Source of the DNA: Bacteriovorax stolpii
GTDB taxonomy: Bacteria; Bdellovibrionota; Bacteriovoracia; Bacteriovoracales; Bacteriovoracaceae
DNA: 34,094 nt
Assembly: GCA_945885655.1 (NCBI GenBank)
Contig: CAMCZE010000003.1
Span: 1 to 34,094 of the forward strand
Direction of reading: 5' to 3'
Notes under the pieces: generated by a model
What the model saw: only the letters and a program-made list of their open reading frames with translations
Database searches by the model: none
Told to the model about the DNA's origin: nothing
Part shown: in pieces, positions 1 through 8,041 of the stretch
How the letters are laid out: each line of letters starts with the position of its first letter
Position numbering within the stretch: position 1 is the stretch's first letter
Translations under genes and position numbers: made by a program

Positions 1-846
1 ATCTTCACCTATTTCAATATTGGCACCCATTTTTGTTAACGTATCCAAAACATAAGAAAGATGTTTTGGGTTAAAGCCTTCTACCTTAACTTCCCCACCA
101 CTCATGATACCTGCAATAATGAATGTAGCCGCTTCAATGCGATCTCCAATTACACGATAGGGTTTTGGAGTTGGTTTTAATTTTTTAATATCTGTTCCAT
201 GAATCGTGATGCGAGAAGTTCCAGCACCTTCAATCTTCACTCCTTGAGTGATGAGAAAATCGGCAAGATCATCAATTTCAGGCTCCATGGCCGCATTTTC
301 AATCGTCGTCTCACCTTCTGCTAGTACGGCGGCCATCATGAGGTTTTCAGTGGCGCCCACACTTGGAAAAGGCATATTGATCACACAGCCTTTAAGCTTA
401 GAAGCTTTGGCCTTAATATATCCATTTTCAATTTGAATCTCTGCACCCATTTTCTCTAAACCCATGAGGTGAATATCAACAGGCCTTGCACCAATAGCAC
501 ATCCACCAGGAAGAGAGACACTCGCCACACCAAATCGCGCTAAGAGTGGACCCAGAACGAGAACGGAAGCACGCATGGTTTTAACTAGTGCATAGTCAGC
601 ATGCTGCTTATCAATTTGTGAACCATCCAAAACGATTTCATCACCTGACTTAGTTACCTTAAGTCCCATGCTTTGCAGAAGTTTAAGAATCGTTCCTACA
701 TCCATCAAGTCAGGAATGGACTTGAATGTAACCGGATACGGACACAAAAGTGCTGCCACCAAGATAGGTAGAGTCGCATTTTTGGCCGAAGATATGTGAA
801 CTGAGCCGTTTAAAATAGTGGGCCCGATAACTTGTAACTTATCCAT
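1..846 (-). CDS. murA: UDP-N-acetylglucosamine 1-carboxyvinyltransferase (partial, C-terminus beyond window)
   Basis: MurA transfers enolpyruvate from PEP to UDP-GlcNAc, the first committed step of peptidoglycan synthesis, in the cytoplasm. I translated this frame by hand because the ORF runs off the left edge. It starts MDKLQVIGPTILNGSV, has the N-terminal SAKNATLPILVAALL motif, and carries the fosfomycin-target loop GGCAIGARPVDIHLMG with the catalytic Cys. About 282 of the usual ~420 residues are present. The ATG is preceded by AAGGAT at 5-nt spacing. The gene lies 39 nt after prmC on the same strand, so it is probably the last visible gene of the rho-prfA-prmC operon. The family call is firm. 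Confidence 0.95.
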   Translation of the reverse strand, partial: MDKLQVIGPTILNGSVHISSAKNATLPILVAALLCPYPVTFKSIPDLMDVGTILKLLQSMGLKVTKSGDEIVLDGSQIDKQHADYALVKTMRASVLVLGPLLARFGVASVSLPGGCAIGARPVDIHLMGLEKMGAEIQIENGYIKAKASKLKGCVINMPFPSVGATENLMMAAVLAEGETTIENAAMEPEIDDLADFLITQGVKIEGAGTSRITIHGTDIKKLKPTPKPYRVIGDRIEAATFIIAGIMSGGEVKVEGFNPKHLSYVLDTLTKMGANIEIGED

Positions 847-885
847 AGGAATCCTTTTAAAAATGTTTTTATTTTAAACTTGGCG

Positions 886-1686
886 TTATGAAATTGCTTC
901 TAAAAAACGATCTCGCCCTGAAAAATCCTGAATAAGTTTTACTTGATTAAATCCGACAGTCCTTAACATCTGGGCCTGATCTTTGAGTTCGAGCTCGTGC
1001 CCTTCCATCATAAATAGCCCACCTGCCAGCAAATGTTTTTTGACTTCCATAAAAAACTCTCGAAACCATGTTTGGTAATCTTCATCTGGAAGATAAAGCG
1101 CCATCTTTGGCTCGAACTGGTCCACACTTTCATGAACCAGGGCCCGATGAGTTTTTTCCTTTATGTAAGGAGGATTGGAAACGATAAGATCAAATTGTCC
1201 TGAAGCCTTTTCTAAACGATCTGAGAGTCTAAACTCACATCTCTGTTCAAGTCTTAATCTCTCTCGATTAACATGAGCAACTTTTAAAGCCGCCACTGAA
1301 AGATCCAACCCTAACCCCATTTTAGCGACATTTTGATCTAAGAGAGAAAGAAGAATAACTCCACTTCCTGTGCCCACATCTAAAACATGTTGATATTTTT
1401 TTCTAGAGTTTACGATGAGATCCACCAGCTGTTCAGTTTCTGGTCTCGGTATCAAGACATCGGGAGAAACAAAAAACTTATGTCCATAAAACTCGGCCTC
1501 TCCTAACAGATAAGGAAAAGGCACACCTTTGAGAAAGCAATCTTGCAGCTCCGTGGAGACTACAGAAGAAATAGAATAAGAAGAATCATCTAAACTTAAA
1601 ATATGTTTTTTTGAGCGAAGTTTTAAGAGATCGAGGACTTCCAAGAAAAACCTCTGAAGATTTAATCCAGGATAATGCTTTTCCAA
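886..1686 (-). CDS. prmC: Release factor glutamine methyltransferase PrmC (HemK)
   Basis: PrmC uses SAM to N5-methylate the glutamine of the GGQ motif in RF1 and RF2. The protein has an N-terminal helical segment, a SAM site (VLDVGTGSGVILLSLL) and the signature NPPY (VSNPPYIKE). The coordinates use the only conventional start, a TTG with no Shine-Dalgarno sequence. The open frame continues upstream to an ATA at 1738-1740 that overlaps the prfA stop as ATAA. That ATA has AAGGGG seven nt before it, and the extra 18 residues (beginning KNLRETWSS) look like the missing first helix. The likely true protein is therefore 284 aa, close to E. coli PrmC (277 aa). It directly follows its substrate gene prfA, a conserved pairing. 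Confidence 0.93.
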   Translation of the reverse strand: MEKHYPGLNLQRFFLEVLDLLKLRSKKHILSLDDSSYSISSVVSTELQDCFLKGVPFPYLLGEAEFYGHKFFVSPDVLIPRPETEQLVDLIVNSRKKYQHVLDVGTGSGVILLSLLDQNVAKMGLGLDLSVAALKVAHVNRERLRLEQRCEFRLSDRLEKASGQFDLIVSNPPYIKEKTHRALVHESVDQFEPKMALYLPDEDYQTWFREFFMEVKKHLLAGGLFMMEGHELELKDQAQMLRTVGFNQVKLIQDFSGRDRFLEAIS

Positions 1687-1736
1687 CTCGACAGCATGTG
1701 ATGAGAAAAAAGAACTCCAAGTTTCCCTGAGGTTTT

Positions 1737-2807
1737 TTATTCTTCATCCCCTTGAAGCAAGATCGCCTGATTATGAGCAATAAGTGCATCAATGACCTGA
1801 TCGATATCTCCATTCATGAAGTTTGGAAGATTATAGATGGTGAAGTTGATTCGGTGATCCGAAATTCGTCCCTGAGGATAGTTATAAGTCCTAATACGTT
1901 CTGAACGATCTCCCGTACCTACAAGACCCTTACGAGTGGCCGCTTCTTTTGCATGAGCTTCTTGAATGCGAAGATCGTAGATTTTTGTTTTTAAGATCTT
2001 AAAAGCTTTTTCTTTGTTTTTTAACTGGGAACGCTCATCCTGCATGGCGATCACAATACCTGTAGGCATGTGGGTTAAACGAACCGCAGAATCGGATGTA
2101 TTCACCGATTGACCACCGGAACCGCCAGAGCGGTAAACGTCGATACGAATTTCATTCATATCAAGCACCACATCCCCTACCTCATCGGCCTCTGGCATAA
2201 CTGCCACAGTGATAGTCGAAGTGTGAACACGACCCTGAGCTTCCGTTTCCGGTACACGCTGAACCCTGTGGGCACCAGATTCATATTTCATACGTGAATA
2301 AACTTTATCCCCAGAAACGTTAACGATGATTTCTTTGATGCCACGTTCCCCCTCTGAAAGAGAAACCACTTCGGCCTTCCAGCCTTTGGCACCAAAATAA
2401 CTTCGGTACATACGCCACATATCTCCGACAAAGATAGAAGCTTCATCACCACCAGCACCTGAGCGGATTTCAAGGATAACGTTTCTGTCATCATTGGGAT
2501 CTTTAGGAAGAAGCAGAAGTTTTAATTCTTGCTCAACCAATGGAAGTTTCGCTTCAAGATCTGAGAGCTCTTCTTTGGCCATATCACGCATCTCTTCATC
2601 TTTTTCATTATGAATGATGTCTTTATTGCCTTCGATTTCTGCTTTGATTTTTTTATATTCTCTGAACTTAAAAACGATAGGCTCAATGTTTGCACGTTCA
2701 GTATTAGTTTCACGTAACTCGGTCGGACGATCGTAAAGAGAAGGATCTGAGAGTCTTTCTGTTAAAATTTCAAAACGCCTTACGACGGCCTCTAGTTTAT
2801 CGAACAC
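1737..2807 (-). CDS. prfA: Peptide chain release factor 1
   Basis: RF1 recognises UAA and UAG in the ribosomal A site and triggers peptidyl-tRNA hydrolysis. The 356-aa length is typical. The catalytic GGQ is in GSGGQSVNTSDSAVRLTH, and the PxT stop-codon recognition motif reads PET in RVPETEAQGR. This supports RF1, since RF2 would have SPF. The start is GTG, preceded by AAGGAT at 7-nt spacing. It follows the DUF1385 gene by 21 nt and overlaps the probable AUA start of prmC. No frameshift site of the RF2 autoregulatory kind is present, as expected for RF1. Confidence 0.97.
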   Translation of the reverse strand: MFDKLEAVVRRFEILTERLSDPSLYDRPTELRETNTERANIEPIVFKFREYKKIKAEIEGNKDIIHNEKDEEMRDMAKEELSDLEAKLPLVEQELKLLLLPKDPNDDRNVILEIRSGAGGDEASIFVGDMWRMYRSYFGAKGWKAEVVSLSEGERGIKEIIVNVSGDKVYSRMKYESGAHRVQRVPETEAQGRVHTSTITVAVMPEADEVGDVVLDMNEIRIDVYRSGGSGGQSVNTSDSAVRLTHMPTGIVIAMQDERSQLKNKEKAFKILKTKIYDLRIQEAHAKEAATRKGLVGTGDRSERIRTYNYPQGRISDHRINFTIYNLPNFMNGDIDQVIDALIAHNQAILLQGDEE

Positions 2808-2828
2808 GGTGAATATCCTTAATTGTAA

Positions 2829-3953
2829 CTATTCTAGAAATTCTTTAAGTGTAGAATTTGTATTTTCTATTTCCGAGAGATGGGCAATATCAATTTCTTC
2901 AAGTTTTATGACTCGGCCCTTTGCTTCTTTAAGATTAAATTTTTCTTCTAAAAAGAGCACGGCCTTGATGCTTGAAAGTGCCACCTCAAGTTGTTTATCA
3001 TCAGGCTCTTTAGTTGTGAGTTTCTGAAGAAGCATGCCAGGAGCACTCATGGCCCTTGCCCACCAGCGGTCAGAACATTTGCCACTGATCTTAATCAATT
3101 CATAACTAATTCCAGCGATAGGAAGCATCAGAACCACTTTAAAGAGTACGGCCACCACATGCCTTAAAATACCTGGAAGACCTTGGCCTACTGGAATCAA
3201 TGTGAACACTGCAGAAAATAAAATAATAGAAACAAGGATTAAGAAAAAAACAAAACTTGTTCCACAACGAGGATGAAGAGTGGTGAACTTACGGGCATTT
3301 TCAACTGTAAGATCAAGACCAGCTTCAAATGTGGCAATGGATTTATGTTCAGCTCCGTGATACTGAAAAACACGGTAGACATCTTTCATAAACGAGATGC
3401 CCCAAATATATCCTACGAAGATAAAACCTTTAATAATCCCGTCCACAACGTGAAAAGCAAAACTATCCAAGGTCCAATCGTAACCTAAAAGTTCCCCTAT
3501 CCAAAAAGCAGCGGTATGGGGAACAAAAACAAACAGAGCAATCCCAAAACTGAACGAGATCGCCATGGTAAAAAAAGTGGCCCAGTCCACTTTTTCTTTT
3601 TTCTTCTGAGAAGCTTCAAACTCCTCAATAGTTTTACCCTTTTTAAGGGCCTTTTCTCTTTCTTCTTCGGCCATCGCAATGTTCGCTGAATAGTTAAGAG
3701 AAACAACTCCATTGGCCATCGTCTCAACCAACATCAGAATTCCACGCAAAAATGGTTTTTTAAAGATATCGAGTTTTTTTGAAAGACCATACCACTGGTC
3801 TCTTCTTAAACGAATCGTGCCATCAGGTTTCCTTACGGCCACCACAAAAGCATTAGGAGATCTCATCATTACTCCTTCAATCACGGCCTGACCTCCAATA
3901 GAGGTAAACTGTTTTGAAAGAAGAAGAATGATACGTTTAAGAGTATTTTTCAT
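2829..3953 (-). CDS. DUF1385 family membrane protein (YqhQ-like)
   Basis: A 374-aa polytopic membrane protein of the DUF1385 family, whose biochemical role is unsettled. The N-terminus has the family motif SIGGQAVIEGVMMRSPN. Further family blocks are YHGAEHKSIATFEAG and HPRCGTSFVFF. About four hydrophobic segments are visible: WATFFTMAISFSFGIALFVF, IIKGFIFVGYIWGISF, FVFFLILVSIILFSAVF and VVAVLFKVVLMLPIAGI. An acidic/basic linker rich in Lys and Glu precedes the first. The ATG overlaps the rho stop as TAATG, implying translational coupling. Synteny with rho and prfA is common for this family. Confidence 0.92.
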   Translation of the reverse strand: MKNTLKRIILLLSKQFTSIGGQAVIEGVMMRSPNAFVVAVRKPDGTIRLRRDQWYGLSKKLDIFKKPFLRGILMLVETMANGVVSLNYSANIAMAEEEREKALKKGKTIEEFEASQKKKEKVDWATFFTMAISFSFGIALFVFVPHTAAFWIGELLGYDWTLDSFAFHVVDGIIKGFIFVGYIWGISFMKDVYRVFQYHGAEHKSIATFEAGLDLTVENARKFTTLHPRCGTSFVFFLILVSIILFSAVFTLIPVGQGLPGILRHVVAVLFKVVLMLPIAGISYELIKISGKCSDRWWARAMSAPGMLLQKLTTKEPDDKQLEVALSSIKAVLFLEEKFNLKEAKGRVIKLEEIDIAHLSEIENTNSTLKEFLE

Positions 3954-5200
3954 TATGAATTTAATTTATCCAAGAACGATTGATTCGTTTTTGTATCTTT
4001 AATCCGTTCTAAAATGAATTCCATAGAATCCATCGTGTTCATCGGGTTAAGCACTCGACGAAGAACAAATACACGTTGAAGATCCTTATCGTTCATAAGA
4101 AGGTCTTCTTTACGAGTTGATGACTTGTTGATGTCTAAACATGGAAAAATTCGTTTTTCCATAAGTTTACGATCAAGCTGAATTTCTGAGTTACCAGTCC
4201 CTTTGAATTCTTCAAAGATAACTTCATCCATTCTTGAACCGGTATCAATGAGGGCCGTTGCGATGATAGTCAATGACCCACCATTTTCAATATTTCGGGC
4301 TGCCCCAAAGAATCTTTTTGGTTTATGAAGAGCATTTGAATCAACACCACCAGAAAGAATTTTTCCTGATGGAGGAACAACAGTGTTGTAAGCACGAGCA
4401 AGACGAGTGATTGAATCCAAAAGGATAACAACATTTTGTTTAGCTTCAACTAAACGTTTAGCCTTCTCAATAACCATCTCGGCCACTTGTACGTGACGAG
4501 TAGCTGGTTCATCAAAAGTTGAAGAAACAACTTCTGCACGAACGTTACGTTTCATATCAGTTACTTCTTCTGGTCTTTCATCAATCAAAAGAACAATCAG
4601 TTTTGTATCTGGGTGGTTATCAGAAATCGAGTTAGCGATGTCCTGCATAAGCATGGTTTTACCAGCTTTAGGAGGAGCAACGATCAAACAACGTTGACCA
4701 AAACCTTGAGGTACAAAAAGATCAATAATTCGTGTTGAATAATTATTTGGTTTAGCTTCAAGGTTTATTTTTTTATCTGGATAAAGCGGAGTTAAGTTGT
4801 CAAAAAGAACAGTAGAACGGTGTTGTTCAGGATCTCTGAAGTTAATGTGATTAACTTTAAGTAGGGCAAAATATCTTTCGCCCTCTTTCGGGGTTCTAAT
4901 CTGACCTTCAATTGTATCACCTGTGCGAAGACCAAAACGTCTGATCTGAGAAGGAGAAACATATATATCATCCGCTCCAGGAAGATAATTATACGAAGGA
5001 GAGCGTAGGAAACCAAATCCATCTGGAAGAATTTCTAAAACGCCATCACCAAAAATCTCTTCATTGTCTTTAGATTTTTTGGTGAGGAGGGAGAAAATAA
5101 GTTCGTGTTTTTTTAATCCCGCCGCATTCTCAATCGTAGCCTCTTCGGCCATTTTGGTTAACTCTTCGATGTCTTTGTCACGCAGACCACTCAGATGCAT
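3953..5200 (-). CDS. rho: Transcription termination factor Rho
   Basis: Rho is the hexameric RNA helicase that ends transcription of untranslated RNA. The 415-aa protein has an N-terminal helical region, an RNA-binding OB fold ([18 protein letters not shown]), Walker A in [11 protein letters not shown], and the block [15 protein letters not shown]. The Q- and R-loop region includes [20 protein letters not shown] and [17 protein letters not shown]. No long insertion domain is seen. It is the first gene of the operon continuing to murA and is divergent from dinB. Its promoter is annotated at 5323-5350, giving a leader of about 115 nt. Confidence 0.98.
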   Translation of the reverse strand: MHLSGLRDKDIEELTKMAEEATIENAAGLKKHELIFSLLTKKSKDNEEIFGDGVLEILPDGFGFLRSPSYNYLPGADDIYVSPSQIRRFGLRTGDTIEGQIRTPKEGERYFALLKVNHINFRDPEQHRSTVLFDNLTPLYPDKKINLEAKPNNYSTRIIDLFVPQGFGQRCLIVAPPKAGKTMLMQDIANSISDNHPDTKLIVLLIDERPEEVTDMKRNVRAEVVSSTFDEPATRHVQVAEMVIEKAKRLVEAKQNVVILLDSITRLARAYNTVVPPSGKILSGGVDSNALHKPKRFFGAARNIENGGSLTIIATALIDTGSRMDEVIFEEFKGTGNSEIQLDRKLMEKRIFPCLDINKSSTRKEDLLMNDKDLQRVFVLRRVLNPMNTMDSMEFILERIKDTKTNQSFLDKLNS

Positions 5201-5270
5201 TTTAACTCCACGGTAATGTTAAATAAATTTCTATGTTGTCGTTGTCGGCTCATAATTTAAATTTGGGGAT

Positions 5271-5363
5271 TTAGTCTCTATAACGAGATTTAATATCGAG
5301 ATATACCTGTTGATTCTTGTCTATCTTAACCTGAAAGATGCTAAAGTCAAAATCTTCTTTCAT
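5271..5363 (-). CDS. Possible 30-residue small ORF in the rho leader region
   Basis: A short ORF, too short for the supplied track, encodes MKEDFDFSIFQVKIDKNQQV and ten more residues. The composition looks protein-like, and a weak AAGAGA lies 9 nt before the ATG. The predicted rho -10 and -35 lie inside it, so translation would need a transcript starting farther upstream. No homology is recognised, and it may be chance. Confidence 0.2.
   Translation of the reverse strand: MKEDFDFSIFQVKIDKNQQVYLDIKSRYRD
5323..5350 (-). promoter_or_regulatory. Sigma70-type promoter for the rho operon
   Basis: On the minus strand TTGACT is followed after 16 nt by TAAGAT. Transcription would start near 5316 and leave a leader of roughly 115 nt before the rho ATG. 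The leader holds a small TCTC-GTTATA-GAGA dyad, but no convincing attenuator was found. Confidence 0.6.
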
Positions 5364-5408
5364 GAAAATAATTCTCTTAAGCTAGCAAACAAATCAAATA
5401 GTTAAGCA

Positions 5409-5437
5409 TAGACACGTACGCATATTTTCCGTATACT
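5409..5437 (+). promoter_or_regulatory. dinB promoter, apparently leaderless
   Basis: TAGACA and TATACT are separated by 17 nt. The -10 ends 6 nt before the dinB ATG, so transcription should begin at or next to the start codon. No Shine-Dalgarno sequence is present. The spacer and -10 contain a TACG-N9-CGTA inverted repeat (5417-5433) that could be an operator. Confidence 0.65.
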
Positions 5438-5443
5438 GATTTC

Positions 5444-6502
5444 ATGCGTAAAATTATCCACATTGATATGGACGCTTTTTTTGCCTCGGTTGAGATGCGA
5501 GACAATCCTTCTCTTCGAAATAAACCAATCGCTGTCGGTGGATCTTCTGAACACCGTGGAGTGTTATGTACGGCCAATTATGAGGCAAGAAAATTTGGTG
5601 TAAAATCGGCCATGCCATCAGGGCTTGCGCGAAGACTTTGTCCCAACTTGGTTCTAGTGCAACCTAATTTTAAAAAATATTCAGCAGCTTCAAAAGATGT
5701 TTTTAAAATCTTTCAAGATTACACGGATCTCATTGAACCACTCTCTTTAGATGAGGGTTATCTAGATGTGACGGCTTCAAGTGCTCACCGCAACTCCGCC
5801 TCTCTTATGGCCCAAGAAATTCGTTTACGGATTTCAAAAAAGCTTGAACTCACCGCCTCTGCCGGCATATCGTGTAATAAACTCTTAGCGAAAATGGCAT
5901 GTGATTATAATAAACCTAATGGTCAATTCACCGTGGCACCTCACGAAGTAGAAGCCTTTATAAAAAGAGTTCCCATCGAAAAGCTCTGGGGCATTGGTAA
6001 AGTCACAGCTAACAGGCTCCATCAATTGGAAATTAAAAATTGTGACGATCTTCAAAAATACTCCCGCCAAGATCTCATTCATTACATGGGAAAATTTGGC
6101 AACAACCTCTACGATTATTGCCGGGGAATTGATGAGCGTGAGGTTGAAAGTGAGTGGGAAAGAAAGTCCGTAGGTAATGAAGAAACTTTTAGGGAAGATG
6201 TCTCTGACCTAGGGGAAATGAAGATGATCACCCTACGCCTCGCCGCAGAGCTCAAAGAAACTCTTGAACAATATAAAGATCGCATCATCAAAAATCTTCA
6301 CGTTAAAATTAAGTATTTTGATTTTAAACAAACGACCATTGAGAGGCAGATGAACTTTTCTGAACAAAGTTTTATGACACTTTTAGAAGAACGCTGGAAT
6401 CAAGATCCTCGTCCAGTCAGACTTTTGGGAGTCGGAATTAAGTTTGTGGAAACTAAAAATGATCCTTTCCAACTTCCACTTTTGACGGAACTCGCCGTTT
6501 AA
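5444..6502 (+). CDS. dinB: DNA polymerase IV (Y-family)
   Basis: DinB is an error-prone translesion polymerase that extends damaged or misaligned templates. The 352-aa protein begins with the catalytic palm motif HIDMDAFFASVEMRDNP. It continues with YEARKFGVKSAMPSGLA and the second metal site SLDEGYLDVT, then a thumb helix-hairpin-helix region (IEKLWGIGKVTANRL) and a little-finger domain. It ends QLPLLTELAV. That tail resembles a clamp-binding peptide (QLxLF-like), which is inference. It is divergent from rho, and ruvX follows after 14 nt. A promoter giving a leaderless mRNA lies directly upstream. Canonical LexA boxes were not recognised. Confidence 0.96.
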   Translation: MRKIIHIDMDAFFASVEMRDNPSLRNKPIAVGGSSEHRGVLCTANYEARKFGVKSAMPSGLARRLCPNLVLVQPNFKKYSAASKDVFKIFQDYTDLIEPLSLDEGYLDVTASSAHRNSASLMAQEIRLRISKKLELTASAGISCNKLLAKMACDYNKPNGQFTVAPHEVEAFIKRVPIEKLWGIGKVTANRLHQLEIKNCDDLQKYSRQDLIHYMGKFGNNLYDYCRGIDEREVESEWERKSVGNEETFREDVSDLGEMKMITLRLAAELKETLEQYKDRIIKNLHVKIKYFDFKQTTIERQMNFSEQSFMTLLEERWNQDPRPVRLLGVGIKFVETKNDPFQLPLLTELAV

Positions 6503-6510
6503 GTTACACC
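6482..6510 (+). promoter_or_regulatory. Possible internal promoter for ruvX
   Basis: TTGACG, in the last codons of dinB, is followed after 17 nt by TACACC, which ends 6 nt before the ruvX ATG. The -35 is strong and the -10 weak. The geometry equals that of dinB and would yield a leaderless ruvX mRNA. Confidence 0.4.
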
Positions 6511-6516
6511 CACCTC

Positions 6517-6990
6517 ATGAATGAATTCACTCTTCCCTCTGACCACAAACTTAATCTTAAAACCATTCTCGCTTTGGATTTTGGGGAAAAATATATTGGT
6601 GTCGCAAGTTTTTGTGTCAACCGCGATCCTTATCCCACTCCTTATGGAAGAATCGCAAATAAAGGTGAAGAGCACGTGATCAAAGAACTCAGGGCCATCG
6701 TGGAAAACGAATGTGTGGAGTTGATTGTGATTGGGCTACCTCACCTTATTGATGGAAAGAAGACTACGACCACGGCCAAGGCCCAAGTGTTTTTAGACAT
6801 GATACGCAAGCGTTTCACTCTATTAATAGAAGAACAAGATGAAACCCTTTCAACATTTGAGGCCGAATCTCGAATGAAAAACTCTCCTCGTTATAATTTC
6901 CAAGTAGATTACTCACAGATTGATGCCGTTGCTGCTTCTGTTATTTTAGAAGATTTTATTCGCCGCAAGAAGAGGAACTCTGCCTTATAA
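6517..6990 (+). CDS. ruvX: Putative pre-16S rRNA nuclease / RuvX (YqgF)
   Basis: This 157-aa RNase H-like protein of the YqgF/RuvX family is associated with trimming of the 16S rRNA 5' end. The first acidic residue is in ILALDFGEKYIGVAS. The second conserved block is ELIVIGLPHLIDG, followed by IEEQDETLSTFEAESRM, and the C-terminal acidic site is IDAVAASVILEDFI. The N-terminal 15 residues precede the domain. No Shine-Dalgarno sequence precedes the ATG, which lies 14 nt after dinB. It is probably expressed with dinB and mltG and perhaps from its own leaderless promoter. Confidence 0.92.
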   Translation: MNEFTLPSDHKLNLKTILALDFGEKYIGVASFCVNRDPYPTPYGRIANKGEEHVIKELRAIVENECVELIVIGLPHLIDGKKTTTTAKAQVFLDMIRKRFTLLIEEQDETLSTFEAESRMKNSPRYNFQVDYSQIDAVAASVILEDFIRRKKRNSAL

Positions 6991-7012
6991 TCAAATGATA
7001 TAAGGAAAGATC

Positions 7013-8041
7013 ATGATTAAAAAGACCGTACTATTCACTATCATTGTGGCTCCACTGTTGGCATTTATGCTTATTGGTGCCCACGTTACTTTCATTTTTA
7101 AACAAACTTATGATGGCCCGGATAAACTTTTTAAAGTTAAAAATGGCGATACGTTTGGAAAAATTAATCAGCGTCTTAGTGATGATGGGCTTATTTCCAA
7201 CACTCGTGTGTTCCACTACTACTCTAAGTATCTTGGTGTGATGACAAAATTCCGTGCTGGAACTTTCACCATTCCCACTGGATCTAACATGTCGCAAGTT
7301 TTGGATACTCTGATTAATGGCCAGCCCAATCTTAAAAGTATCACCATTCCTGAAGGCAAAAATATGTATGAGATTGCTAAACTCATTGAAGCCGCAGAAA
7401 TCACTTCAGCAGAAGAATTTCTTAAGGCGGTACAAGAGACAGATATCATCTCTCAGTTTAACATACAGGCCAAAACCCTTGAAGGTTACCTGTATCCTGA
7501 GACCTATCGTTTTGCCCCTGAAACTCCTGCTAAGACTGTAGTGAAAACGATGATTGATTTGTTTAATAAAAAAACTGAAGACATCGATTTCGGCCATCCT
7601 TTTTTAAATAAACATCAAGTCATAACCCTCGCTTCTTTAGTTGAAAAAGAAACAGGTGCTAAAATCGAACGTCCGGCCATCGCAGGAGTGTTTACGAACC
7701 GTCTGAAAAAAAGAATGAGACTTGAATCTGATCCTACGACTATCTATGGAATATGGAGCAGGTATCAAGGGAACATCAGAAAAGCTGATTTATTAGAATT
7801 CACTCCTTATAATACATACAAAATTCCTGCCCTTCCAGTGGGACCTATTTCTAACCCAAGTCTTGAGGCCATAAAAGCTGTTCTTAATCCTGAAGAACAT
7901 GAGTTCATCTTTTTTGTGAGTAAAAATGATGGCACCCATGTTTTTTCAAAAAACTATAAAGACCATTCAAATGCGGTGAATGACTATCAAAAAAATTCGC
8001 GTGCAAGAAAAGGAAAAAGCTGGAGAGAACTAAAGCAATGA
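7013..8041 (+). CDS. mltG: Endolytic murein transglycosylase MltG (YceG-like)
   Basis: MltG cleaves nascent glycan strands at the inner membrane and may set strand length. The 342-aa protein has an N-terminal transmembrane helix (TVLFTIIVAPLLAFMLIGAH). A LysM-like segment follows (FKVKNGDTFGKINQRLSDDG), then the YceG catalytic domain. The catalytic Glu lies in LASLVEKETG, followed by the family blocks RLESDPTTIYG and YNTYKIPALPVGPISNP. AAGGAAA precedes the ATG. It lies 22 nt after ruvX. Its 3' end overlaps the convergent lipoprotein gene by 12 nt. Confidence 0.95.
   Translation: MIKKTVLFTIIVAPLLAFMLIGAHVTFIFKQTYDGPDKLFKVKNGDTFGKINQRLSDDGLISNTRVFHYYSKYLGVMTKFRAGTFTIPTGSNMSQVLDTLINGQPNLKSITIPEGKNMYEIAKLIEAAEITSAEEFLKAVQETDIISQFNIQAKTLEGYLYPETYRFAPETPAKTVVKTMIDLFNKKTEDIDFGHPFLNKHQVITLASLVEKETGAKIERPAIAGVFTNRLKKRMRLESDPTTIYGIWSRYQGNIRKADLLEFTPYNTYKIPALPVGPISNPSLEAIKAVLNPEEHEFIFFVSKNDGTHVFSKNYKDHSNAVNDYQKNSRARKGKSWRELKQ

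Noticed and set aside
248-436. Short plus-strand ORF inside murA, and similar track entries inside other genes
   Set aside because: These are shadow frames of well-supported genes on the other strand or frame.
1586-1813. 75-aa ORF starting at the ATG just before the prfA stop
   Set aside because: It is out of frame with prmC, overlaps both genes and has no family resemblance.
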